Made by a program: the position numbers and the translations under genes. The notes beneath the pieces are model-generated. The model had not been told where the DNA came from. It searched no databases and was given only the letters and a program-made list of their open reading frames with translations. Shown piece by piece: positions 1-6,425 of a DNA stretch of 64,000 nucleotides (the first letter of the stretch is position 1; each line of letters starts with the position of its first letter). Source of the DNA: JAEZAA01 sp964514485 (GTDB taxonomy: Bacteria > Pseudomonadota > Gammaproteobacteria > Pseudomonadales > Oleiphilaceae); contig CAZEWG010000005.1 of the NCBI GenBank assembly GCA_964514485.1, positions 38,612 to 102,611 on the forward strand, read 5' to 3'.

Positions 1-1
1 G

Positions 2-670
2 CTGGAGCGTTTGCAGGCGATGCCTCAGGTGAAAGTGCTGGGGGTAATGACCCACTTTGCCTGTGCCGATGTTGAAGACCTGGCGTCCGCTCGGCAGCAA
101 TTGGCGAAGCTTTTGGCGTTTCGTCAGGGGCCCGGGGCCGGGCTGCAATTTGCGGCGGCCAACTCGGCGGCACTGGTGGCCATTCCCGAGGCCCGTCTGG
201 ATTGGGCGCGCCCCGGCATTATGTTGTATGGCTGTTCTCCCTTTGCCCATCGCAGTGCGGCGGAAATTGGCTTAAAGCCGGTGATGAGCCTGCAGTCGGC
301 GTTGATTGCGGTACGTGATCTGAAGGACGGCGACTTTGTGGGCTATGGGGCCCTGTGGCAGGCCAAGGCCAATGCGCGGATGGGGGTGGTGGCCGTGGGC
401 TATGCTGATGGTTATCCCCGTCATGCGCCCCAGGGAACGCCGGTTGCGGTCAATGGCCAGCGCGTGCCTTTGATTGGGCGGGTGTCCATGGATATGATCA
501 CCGTTGACCTGACCGACGTGCCCTCGGCCAAGGTGGGTGACCCCGTGGAGCTCTGGGGGCAGGAGGTGAGTGTGGATGAGGTTGCCACATGGGCCGGAAC
601 AATCTCCTATGAATTATTAACGGGCGTGACCAAGCGGGTTCCGCGCTGTTACGATGATGGGCAGGCATAG
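2..670 (+). CDS. alr: Alanine racemase, C-terminal part (5' truncated by window edge)
   Basis: This is the last 222 codons of a PLP-dependent alanine racemase, which interconverts L- and D-alanine for peptidoglycan synthesis in the cytoplasm. The reading frame is open to the first base of the window, so the N-terminal PLP-lysine half lies outside. Visible family signatures are the catalytic-tyrosine region GDFVGYGALW, the substrate-loop region GRVSMDMITVDLTD and the conserved C-terminal stretch YELLTGVTKRVPR. The gene could equally be called dadX, the catabolic paralogue, because the decisive neighbours are not in the window. The family assignment is secure. Confidence 0.93.
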   Translation: MERLQAMPQVKVLGVMTHFACADVEDLASARQQLAKLLAFRQGPGAGLQFAAANSAALVAIPEARLDWARPGIMLYGCSPFAHRSAAEIGLKPVMSLQSALIAVRDLKDGDFVGYGALWQAKANARMGVVAVGYADGYPRHAPQGTPVAVNGQRVPLIGRVSMDMITVDLTDVPSAKVGDPVELWGQEVSVDEVATWAGTISYELLTGVTKRVPRCYDDGQA

Positions 671-762
671 CGCTGGAGGCGTTTCTGGATGACTGGGTGG
701 AGTAACCCGGTTCATAGGTTCAGCCGAGGCAAGATGAAAGAATTGGCGAGAGGGGAGATCCT

Positions 763-1677
763 GTGAGGCTGTTGGTCACCGGTTCAGACACCATAGCGGG
801 TCAGAGTATTCTGACGGCATTGAAGGCCAGAGGAGCTGATTGCATTGGCCTGGATAGTGGTTGGCCGCTGCAGGCAGATGCCATGACCCAGCTGGCTGAG
901 CTTGAGCCCGGTCTTATTATCAATGCCCATGAGTTGTCAGATATTGCGCGCTGCGAGCAGGATCCGCAGCTGTGCCAATTCCATAATGAAGAGCTGGTGC
1001 ACCGGTTGAGCGAGTATGCCGGTGCCAATCAGGTGCCATTGCTTCAGCTGTCCAGTTGTCAGGTCTTTGATGGCCAGAAGATGAGCCCCTACAAAGCGTC
1101 TAATCAGGTTAACCCCATCAATCGCTATGGCCAGTCCAAATGGCGCGCAGAGCGGCATCTGTTTGACTGTTTGCCGCACTCCATCGTGCTGCGTCTGGGC
1201 TGGCTGATCGAGCACAGCGCGGACAGTGTGCTGGGGCGGCTGATACAAGCCAAGAAAAATGGCACGGTCGCCTATTTCAGTGACGAGCACCGGGGGAATC
1301 CCACCGCAGGAGAGGATGTGGCGCGGGTGGTGGTGGCGATGATCCAGCAGGTCCTGTGCGATGCCCAAGTGTGGGGAACCTACCATTACGCGGGGGCGGA
1401 AGTGGTCTCCCGACTGGCTTTTGCCCGCAGTGCGGCGGAGCTGTTTATGGATGCCCGGGAGGTCACCGAGCTAGTGCTTTGTGCCACGCCAGAGCAGGTG
1501 GCCCAGGTTCCAGAGCCCCTGAACGCCTCGTTGGCCTGTATCCGCATTCGAAACACGTTCGGTATCAAGCAGCGCCCTTGGCGTCATTACTTGCCGGATA
1601 TCATTGAACAGTCTGTCAAACCACAGCTCTCCGCCTGGGGCGGAGCCTCGTCTTCCCAGCTGTCGGTTTCTTCCTGA
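763..1677 (+). CDS. RmlD-like NAD(P)-dependent sugar-nucleotide reductase/epimerase
   Basis: The 304-residue product resembles the RmlD substrate-binding family (dTDP-4-dehydrorhamnose reductase type) of extended short-chain dehydrogenases. It begins with a Rossmann segment MRLLVTGSDTIAG, in which the glycine motif is slightly degenerate. The catalytic Tyr-Lys pair appears as YGQSKWRAE near residue 126, after LSSCQVFDG. The start is GTG, chosen because a purine-rich ribosome site (GAGGGGAG) sits just upstream and the glycine-rich motif follows at once. No other rhamnose or dTDP-sugar genes are nearby, so the substrate is unknown. It lies 92 bp after alr on the same strand and converges on fnr. 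Confidence 0.8.
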   Translation: MRLLVTGSDTIAGQSILTALKARGADCIGLDSGWPLQADAMTQLAELEPGLIINAHELSDIARCEQDPQLCQFHNEELVHRLSEYAGANQVPLLQLSSCQVFDGQKMSPYKASNQVNPINRYGQSKWRAERHLFDCLPHSIVLRLGWLIEHSADSVLGRLIQAKKNGTVAYFSDEHRGNPTAGEDVARVVVAMIQQVLCDAQVWGTYHYAGAEVVSRLAFARSAAELFMDAREVTELVLCATPEQVAQVPEPLNASLACIRIRNTFGIKQRPWRHYLPDIIEQSVKPQLSAWGGASSSQLSVSS

Positions 1678-1688
1678 CGTGAGGAGTT

Positions 1689-1710
1689 CGAGCTCCAGAA
1701 CTGGAGCTCG
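1689..1710. terminator. Perfect inverted repeat between convergent genes
   Basis: Two 10-base arms, CGAGCTCCAG and CTGGAGCTCG, are separated by AA in the 44 bp between the RmlD-like gene and fnr, whose 3' ends face each other. A third and fourth GAGCTC-containing word follow directly. There is no T-run on either strand. A role as a bidirectional terminator is inferred from position only. Confidence 0.45.
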
Positions 1711-1721
1711 ACGGAGCTCGA

Positions 1722-2489
1722 TTAGGCGTTTGCCGAGACCGGAACGCAAGGCGTGTCGGGGCGCAGCACCTGCTGCAGTGCTTCCATATCGTTGATGGTC
1801 ACTTCCCGGCCCTGTACGGTGATATAGCCTTTGCTCTGAAAACGGGTAAAGACACGGCTGACCGTCTCCACTGCAAGTCCCAGATAGTTGCCGATGTCGT
1901 TACGTGGCATGGGCAGGCGAAAATCCGTATTGGAGAGCTTGCGGCGCTTGAACCGGCTGGACAGGTTCAGGAGCAAAGAAGCAATGCGCTCTTCGGCGGT
2001 GTTTTTGCTGAGCAGCATGGACAGCTGGCGGCTTTCCTGGATTTCCCGACTCATCAGCTGGAAAAAATGATGCTGGAGCGTGGGGATTTGAGTCGCCAGG
2101 CTTTCCAGTTTATCCAGAGGGATTTCGCAGACGCTGGTCCGTTCCAGAGCCTTGGCCGAGCAGGAATAGCTATTGGTGTTGATGCTGTCGAGGCCGATGA
2201 TCTCACCAGGCAGGTAAAATCCGTTGACCTGTTCTTCACCTTCTTCACTCAGGGAATAAGTCTTGATGGCGCCACTGCGGACTGCGAAGCAGGAAGTAAA
2301 CGGCGTTCCCTGCTTGAAGATGTAATCTCCACGATTCAGTATGCGGCCTTGTTTGATAATGTCTTCAAGACGCTCGATCTCTTCCTGATTTACTGCGATG
2401 GGAAGGCAAAGCTTGCTCAGGCTGCACTCGTTGCAGCCCCGATTTAGCGGGGAGGGCGGGTTTGTACAGTGAGTAACCTTGCTGTTCAT
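1722..2489 (-). CDS. fnr: Fnr/Anr-type oxygen-sensing transcription regulator
   Basis: A 255-residue Crp/Fnr-family regulator that in known members binds a [4Fe-4S] cluster and activates anaerobic genes. The N-terminus carries HC plus the triad CNECSLSKLC (C-x2-C-x5-C), and a later cysteine in SYSCSAK fits the fourth cluster ligand of E. coli FNR. The C-terminal helix-turn-helix contains ETVSRVFTRF, whose Glu, Ser and Arg are the residues that read TTGAT half-sites. I chose the ATG at 2489 over a frame opening 14 codons earlier because the length then matches FNR and a GAGAGG ribosome site precedes it. The gene follows a HemN-like gene on the same strand. Pseudomonas anr has the same neighbourhood. 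Confidence 0.95.
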   Translation of the reverse strand: MNSKVTHCTNPPSPLNRGCNECSLSKLCLPIAVNQEEIERLEDIIKQGRILNRGDYIFKQGTPFTSCFAVRSGAIKTYSLSEEGEEQVNGFYLPGEIIGLDSINTNSYSCSAKALERTSVCEIPLDKLESLATQIPTLQHHFFQLMSREIQESRQLSMLLSKNTAEERIASLLLNLSSRFKRRKLSNTDFRLPMPRNDIGNYLGLAVETVSRVFTRFQSKGYITVQGREVTINDMEALQQVLRPDTPCVPVSANA

Positions 2490-2520
2490 GCTGTGGGGGA
2501 CCTCTCTACATACTCCCCAA

Positions 2521-2548
2521 AGGATAACCAAAGATTGACATAAAGCAA
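2521..2548 (-). promoter_or_regulatory. Candidate fnr promoter overlapped by a degenerate Fnr box
   Basis: Read on the minus strand, TTGCTTTATGTCAA (2548-2535) matches TTGAT-N4-ATCAA at 8 of 10 positions. A weak sigma-70 promoter can be drawn with -35 TTGCTT (2548-2543), 16 bp spacing and -10 TATCCT (2526-2521), placing transcription start near 2514. The box would then cover the -35 element, which suggests negative autoregulation as known for E. coli fnr. This is inference from one imperfect site. Confidence 0.4.
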
Positions 2549-2581
2549 CTAAAACCCAGATCCCTGGTCGGGTGAATATGC

Positions 2582-3718
2582 TTATTGACCTTCCGGGTAT
2601 CTCATTGCCTGGCTTTTAATGGGTTGAATATAGCCGCCACTTCCAAAGGCCAGCTGTTGCCGGTCGATCAGGCTGTAGTACTGATCCAACTGATCCACAT
2701 TAACGCCAAACATGTTGTCGATAATACTGATGGCGCCCAGGCCGAGGCCAAAAACGTGGTTTAGAAGGGGGGGGCTGGTTGACGTTTGGTCGGTGAACAC
2801 ATGGCCGTTACGCTCATAGCCTCGTTTTGAAAGTACGGGCTCCAGGCGCTCCAGGGCGCTGGGCAGATCCAGTTGCTTGGCATTGGTGGTGGTTGCGGTA
2901 GCCGCTGCCGCGTAGGCCGGGTGCGGGCTCAGGCAGATTGCATTGAGCTTGAGATCCGCGGCCCTGCGCGCCACCTTTTCCACTTCGTTGCGCTTTTTCA
3001 GGTGGCGATAATCCAGGCAGGTGCTGATATTGCTGAAGCCATAGCGCCGGAGGAGCTGCACAAAGTTTTTCAGGTCCTTTTGGGGGTGTGGGGTGAGTGC
3101 GGTAAAGTCACTCAGGAAAATATCGGTAAACCCGAGCCCACGGGCCAACGCAATGATGCTGTCGTCTTCGGGGATATCGGGAAGCTCGAACACAAAACGG
3201 GTGGTTTGATCCTGCCGTACCGAGAAGCTGCGGTTGAGGTAATAGAGAACCTCCGTCATTTCCGCAGGCTCCAGCAGGCGGGTCATGTCAGCTGGCCAAT
3301 AAAGGCGGCAGAGACGGCGGTTTTTGCTAACCAAGGAACCCAGAATACGGATTTCGCTGACAAGATGGTCGAGATAGGTTCGCAGTACCTGTTGCCGGCC
3401 GCCTTTGGAGAGTTGCCGGCTCGAGCTGGTCGCCGTTTGCAGCAGTGGCATATTCAACACGATGGCATAGTCGGACTGACTATGGTTGCTGTTGAGAATG
3501 GCGTTACGAAACCCCTGACTTGAGAAGTCCCGATCCAGATTAAAGCTAACCGCGGGCGTGGAGGTTTTTTCCCGTCCTGCCCCAACGCTTTCTAACCAAT
3601 ATTGTGCGGCCAAATAGGATTGCATGGATATTGCGTGCCAGTATCGCGCCAACGACGGCCATGTCCAGGTGGTAGCCCTGAACAGGCCTGGCGGAAGTGC
3701 AGTGAATTGTGCGCTCAT
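2582..3718 (-). CDS. HemN-like protein lacking the radical-SAM cysteines (putative pseudoenzyme)
   Basis: This 378-residue protein aligns by eye with oxygen-independent coproporphyrinogen III oxidase HemN over most of its length. Residues 323-363 (FGLGLGAISIIDNMFG... to DQYYSLIDRQQLAFGSGGYI) mirror the HemN segment LGMGVSAISMIGD...LKQYYQQVDEQGNALWRGI. Yet the radical-SAM motif of HemN (IPFCHKLCYFCGC) is replaced by MPLLQTATSSSRQ at residues 90-102, so Leu93, Thr97 and Ser100 stand where the three cluster cysteines should be. The GGGTP SAM-binding motif is replaced by PADMT near 142-146. The protein also stops about 90 residues short of HemN and lacks the HemN C-terminal domain. The frame is intact with a good ribosome site (AGAGG), so it appears to be a maintained gene. 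Its function is unknown; tetrapyrrole binding or regulation is only a guess. Confidence 0.75.
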   Translation of the reverse strand: MSAQFTALPPGLFRATTWTWPSLARYWHAISMQSYLAAQYWLESVGAGREKTSTPAVSFNLDRDFSSQGFRNAILNSNHSQSDYAIVLNMPLLQTATSSSRQLSKGGRQQVLRTYLDHLVSEIRILGSLVSKNRRLCRLYWPADMTRLLEPAEMTEVLYYLNRSFSVRQDQTTRFVFELPDIPEDDSIIALARGLGFTDIFLSDFTALTPHPQKDLKNFVQLLRRYGFSNISTCLDYRHLKKRNEVEKVARRAADLKLNAICLSPHPAYAAAATATTTNAKQLDLPSALERLEPVLSKRGYERNGHVFTDQTSTSPPLLNHVFGLGLGAISIIDNMFGVNVDQLDQYYSLIDRQQLAFGSGGYIQPIKSQAMRYPEGQ

Positions 3719-3843
3719 GCTCGCATGCCTCTTACGTTAACAGACTCGGCAAAAGTGTTCTTTCAGACAGCTTTCTGACAAGAAAATGCTTTTAAGAACA
3801 TTAACGAAAAAGTGTAATTTCTGAGCATCAAACGGCTTTATGT

Positions 3844-3884
3844 AGTCTAGAGATCCCACTCGGAGTGCCCTTGACTTGCATCAA
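3844..3884 (-). promoter_or_regulatory. Near-consensus Fnr/Anr box and class II-like promoter for the HemN-like gene
   Basis: TTGACTTGCATCAA (3871-3884) matches TTGAT-N4-ATCAA at 9 of 10 positions. On the minus strand a -10-like TAGACT lies at 3849-3844, which would put transcription start near 3837 and the box centre about 41 bp upstream, the geometry of class II Fnr-activated promoters. The leader to the ATG at 3718 would be about 120 bases. The rest of the roughly 330-bp gap (3719-4050) holds only the hairpin at 4002-4025; I see no gene in it. Confidence 0.6.
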
Positions 3885-4001
3885 GGAGCAAACGATTTAG
3901 GGACTAAAGGTGCTGACTGGATGATACCAGTCAATTTCAGCCGGAGATCCGGGCCGGGGAGTTGGGGGCAGATGGTTGAGGATGATGGCAACAGGGGGAG
4001 C

Positions 4002-4025
4002 GGGGCGCGCCGATTGGTGCGCCCC
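4002..4025 (-). terminator. GC-rich hairpin downstream of fabB
   Basis: GGGGCGC-GCC and GGT-GCGCCCC form a stem of about 10 bp (one G-U pair) around a GATT loop, 26 bp beyond the fabB stop. No T-run follows on the minus strand, so the terminator call rests on stem strength and position. Confidence 0.5.
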
Positions 4026-4050
4026 GAGGGCCTGAGAAAGGCGATAACAG

Positions 4051-5268
4051 TTACTGGCTGAACTTCTCGAACACCAGGGAGGCATTGGTGCCGCCGAACC
4101 CAAAACTGTTCGACAGAACCCGGTTGAGCTCGGCCGGTCTGCAGGTCTCGGTCACGATCGGCAGCTGTGCCGCCTCCGGGCTCAGGGAGCGGGCATTGGC
4201 GGTGCCGGCGATAAAGCCATGCTGCATCATCAGCAGGCTGTAAATCGCCTCATGGACGCCTGCAGCCCCCAAGGAGTGCCCCGACAGGGACTTGGTGGAC
4301 GAGATCGGCGGCACCTGATCGCCAAAGGTGTCCCTGATCGCGTTCAATTCAGCTACATCCCCTACCGGGGTACTGGTGCCGTGGGCGTTGATGTAGTCGA
4401 TCGGGCCTTGGACGGTGGCGAGGGCTTCTTGCATGCAGCGCACCGCGCCCTCTCCTGAGGGGGCCACCATGTCATAGCCGTCGGAACTGGCGCCATAGCC
4501 GACAATCTCAGCGTAGATCGGCGCGCCGCGCTTCAGGGCGTGCTCCAGCTCTTCCAGCACCAGAATCCCGCCGCCACCGGCGATGACGAAGCCGTCGCGG
4601 GTTTCGTCATAGGGACGGGAGGCTTCGGTGGGCGTATCATTGTATTTGGTGGACAAGGCGCCCATGGCGTCGAACAGCATGGTCAGGGACCAGTGCTCTT
4701 CTTCACCGCCGCCGGCGAAAACGATGTCCTGGCGGCCGGAGCGAATCTGCTCCATGGCGTTGCCAATACAGTGGGCGCTGGTGGCGCAGGCGGAGGAAAT
4801 TGAGTAATTCACCCCTTTGATCTTAAAGGCGGTCGCCAGGCAGGCAGACACGGTGCTGCCCATGATGCGAGGCACCATGTAGGGGCCGATCCGCTTGACG
4901 CCTTTGCTGCGCAGGATGTCGGCAGACTCAATCTGATATTGGGAAGACGCGCCGCCGGAACCGGCAATGATGCCAATCCGCGGATCGGAAACCTGGGCTT
5001 CATCCAATCCGGCGTCTTCAATGGCCTGTTTCATGGCGATATAGGCGAACGCGGCGGAATCGCCCATAAAGCGCCGCTGCTTGCGGTCAATGAGTTCTTC
5101 GGTGTCCAAATCAATGGAGCCCGAAATCTGGCTGCGAAAACCCAGGTCGCGATAGCTTTCATTAAAGCGGATACCGGAGCGTCCGGTCTTCAGGCTTTGC
5201 AGAACCTCTTGTTTGGAGTTGCCCAGGCAGGAGACGATCCCCATACCTGTGACTACGATGCGTCGCAT
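4051..5268 (-). CDS. fabB: 3-oxoacyl-[acyl-carrier-protein] synthase I (FabB)
   Basis: A 405-residue beta-ketoacyl-ACP synthase that condenses malonyl-ACP with acyl-ACP and, in gammaproteobacteria, elongates the cis-3-decenoyl intermediate of unsaturated fatty-acid synthesis. The sequence is very close to E. coli FabB, with long shared blocks such as VNYSISSACATSAHCIGNA (nucleophilic Cys), DYINAHGTSTPVGDV (His) and GHSLGAAGVHEAIYSLLMM (His). I chose the ATG at 5268 (MRRIVVTGMGIVS) over a TTG 13 codons upstream, because it matches the family start. In Pseudomonas fabB forms an operon with fabA. Here no fabA is adjacent and the upstream neighbour is a divergent acyltransferase. Confidence 0.96.
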   Translation of the reverse strand: MRRIVVTGMGIVSCLGNSKQEVLQSLKTGRSGIRFNESYRDLGFRSQISGSIDLDTEELIDRKQRRFMGDSAAFAYIAMKQAIEDAGLDEAQVSDPRIGIIAGSGGASSQYQIESADILRSKGVKRIGPYMVPRIMGSTVSACLATAFKIKGVNYSISSACATSAHCIGNAMEQIRSGRQDIVFAGGGEEEHWSLTMLFDAMGALSTKYNDTPTEASRPYDETRDGFVIAGGGGILVLEELEHALKRGAPIYAEIVGYGASSDGYDMVAPSGEGAVRCMQEALATVQGPIDYINAHGTSTPVGDVAELNAIRDTFGDQVPPISSTKSLSGHSLGAAGVHEAIYSLLMMQHGFIAGTANARSLSPEAAQLPIVTETCRPAELNRVLSNSFGFGGTNASLVFEKFSQ

Positions 5269-5452
5269 AGGCTGAGCTCTTTCTGTGTATTGGTGAAGCC
5301 GGTACAAATCCGGCGCAATGGGCCTATTCTAGTCGACAAAGGCCGCCAGCGAAAACTGTCGGATACCCTTACCCCAATGGCTGGTTGTTCAAAACCGCCT
5401 CGGCCTGCTATTCTGCTTGGTTAATTTTCCCGCCGCTGGGCAGTTCTTTTGC

Positions 5453-6184
5453 ATGCACGCAGTCTATTTTCTTCGTTCTCTGATCTTTTATGCCGGTTAT
5501 GCCAGTGCAGTCCTGATTTTTGGCGGCATCGGCTGTCTGGTCGCTCCCTGGCTGACGTTGCGGCGCCGCTACTGGTTTCTGACTCGTTTCAACTATTTCG
5601 TGCTCTGGTGGAGCCGGGTGGCTTGCGGTATTCGTTATCAGCTGGAAGGCGCTGAGCATATCCCCGCGCAGCCCTGTGTGGTGTTGAGTAACCACGAAAG
5701 CGCCTGGGAAACCTACTACCTGGCCACCTTGTTCGTGCCACAAAGCACGGTGCTCAAGAAGGAGCTGCTGTCTATTCCGGTGTTTGGCTGGGCGTTGCGG
5801 CGGCTCCATCCCATTGCCATTGATCGGCAGCGCCCGACCCATGCCCTCAAACAGTTGGTGCAGCAGGGCAAGACACGGCTTGAAAACGGCAGCTGGGTGA
5901 TGATTTTTCCGGAAGGGACGCGGGTGAGACCTGGCAAAACGGCCAAGTTCAACAAGGGTGGTGCCTTATTGGCGCATCAGGCAGGGGTGCCGATTCTGCC
6001 GGTGGCGCACACCGCCGGCGTCTGTTGGCCCGCTGGTTCGGTGACCAAGTATCCGGGGTTGATTCGGGTGCGGATTGGGCCGCTGATTACCGGAGAAGGG
6101 TTGAGCCGGGATGAAATGCATGAGCGGGCCGAACAGTGGATTCGCACCGCCATGGCGGAGTTGAAACAGGATAGCCAAGGATAG
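5453..6184 (+). CDS. 1-acyl-glycerol-3-phosphate acyltransferase (PlsC family)
   Basis: A 243-residue membrane-associated acyltransferase of the PlsC/LPLAT family, which acylates lysophosphatidic acid in phospholipid synthesis. It has an N-terminal hydrophobic segment (FLRSLIFYAGYASAVLIFGG). The catalytic H-x4-D motif appears in its acidic variant NHESAWE, and the substrate motif is present as FPEGTR. The ATG at 5453 is preferred to an upstream TTG at 5417 because it places the membrane segment directly at the N-terminus; the ribosome site is weak either way. It is divergent from fabB with about 180 bp between, so both lipid genes may share a regulatory region. The exact acyl acceptor cannot be told from sequence. 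Confidence 0.88.
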   Translation: MHAVYFLRSLIFYAGYASAVLIFGGIGCLVAPWLTLRRRYWFLTRFNYFVLWWSRVACGIRYQLEGAEHIPAQPCVVLSNHESAWETYYLATLFVPQSTVLKKELLSIPVFGWALRRLHPIAIDRQRPTHALKQLVQQGKTRLENGSWVMIFPEGTRVRPGKTAKFNKGGALLAHQAGVPILPVAHTAGVCWPAGSVTKYPGLIRVRIGPLITGEGLSRDEMHERAEQWIRTAMAELKQDSQG

Positions 6185-6231
6185 AAGCCGAAGTAGCGGC
6201 TGACGTGCTGATTGGAAAAGGCTGAGACAAT

Positions 6232-6264
6232 AAAAAAGCCCAGGTAAAAAACCTGGGCTTTTTT
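6232..6264. terminator. Bidirectional rho-independent terminator
   Basis: AAAAAAGCCCAGGT and ACCTGGGCTTTTTT flank an AAAAA loop. The hairpin has a T-run on both strands, serving the acyltransferase on the plus strand and tRNA-Met on the minus strand. Confidence 0.93.
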
Positions 6265-6270
6265 GAATAT

Positions 6271-6347
6271 TGGTAGCAACGGGTGGAATCGAACCACCGA
6301 CCCCAGCATTATGAGTGCTGTGCTCTAACCGTCTGAGCTACGTTGCC
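6271..6347 (-). tRNA. tRNA-Met (anticodon CAT), elongator
   Basis: The 77-nt minus-strand sequence starts GGCAACGTAGCTCAG and ends CGTTGCT-A-CCA. It folds into a 7-bp acceptor stem (with one G-U pair) and a CAGCA/TGCTG anticodon stem around loop CTCATAA, with anticodon CAT at 6313-6311. The T-arm contains GGTTCGATTCC and CCA is encoded. The first acceptor position is paired and the body resembles E. coli elongator tRNA-Met, so it is not initiator tRNA. Confidence 0.96.
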
Positions 6348-6360
6348 GATGTGGGAGCGC

Positions 6361-6389
6361 ATTATCCAGATATCCTATGGGCCTGTCAA
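6361..6389 (-). promoter_or_regulatory. Strong sigma-70 promoter of tRNA-Met
   Basis: On the minus strand a perfect -35 TTGACA (6389-6384) is followed after 17 bp by -10 GATAAT (6366-6361), then a GC-rich discriminator GCGCTCCC. The tRNA 5' end is at 6347. The GC-rich discriminator is typical of stringently controlled stable-RNA promoters. Confidence 0.85.
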
Positions 6390-6407
6390 CAGGTGAAAGG
6401 CCCATAG
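6375..6407 (-). terminator. Inverted repeat behind ychF, interleaved with the tRNA-Met promoter
   Basis: Perfect 10-base arms CTATGGGCCT and AGGCCCATAG are separated by 13 bases, starting 19 bp after the ychF stop. The -35 hexamer of the tRNA promoter lies in the loop and the 3' arm lies in the promoter spacer. There is no T-run, so termination of ychF is only probable. Confidence 0.5.
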
Positions 6408-6425
6408 AATGCTTCTGGCGGCAGA

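Noticed and set aside
937..1386. 149-codon minus-strand frame
   Set aside because: Lies inside the RmlD-like gene in antisense; no ribosome site.
2582..3718. Calling this gene hemN (functional oxygen-independent coproporphyrinogen oxidase)
   Set aside because: All three cluster cysteines and the GGGTP motif are missing, so the enzyme name would be misleading.
3876..4061. 61-codon plus-strand frame near the Fnr box
   Set aside because: It overlaps the regulatory region and the fabB end and reads as non-protein sequence.
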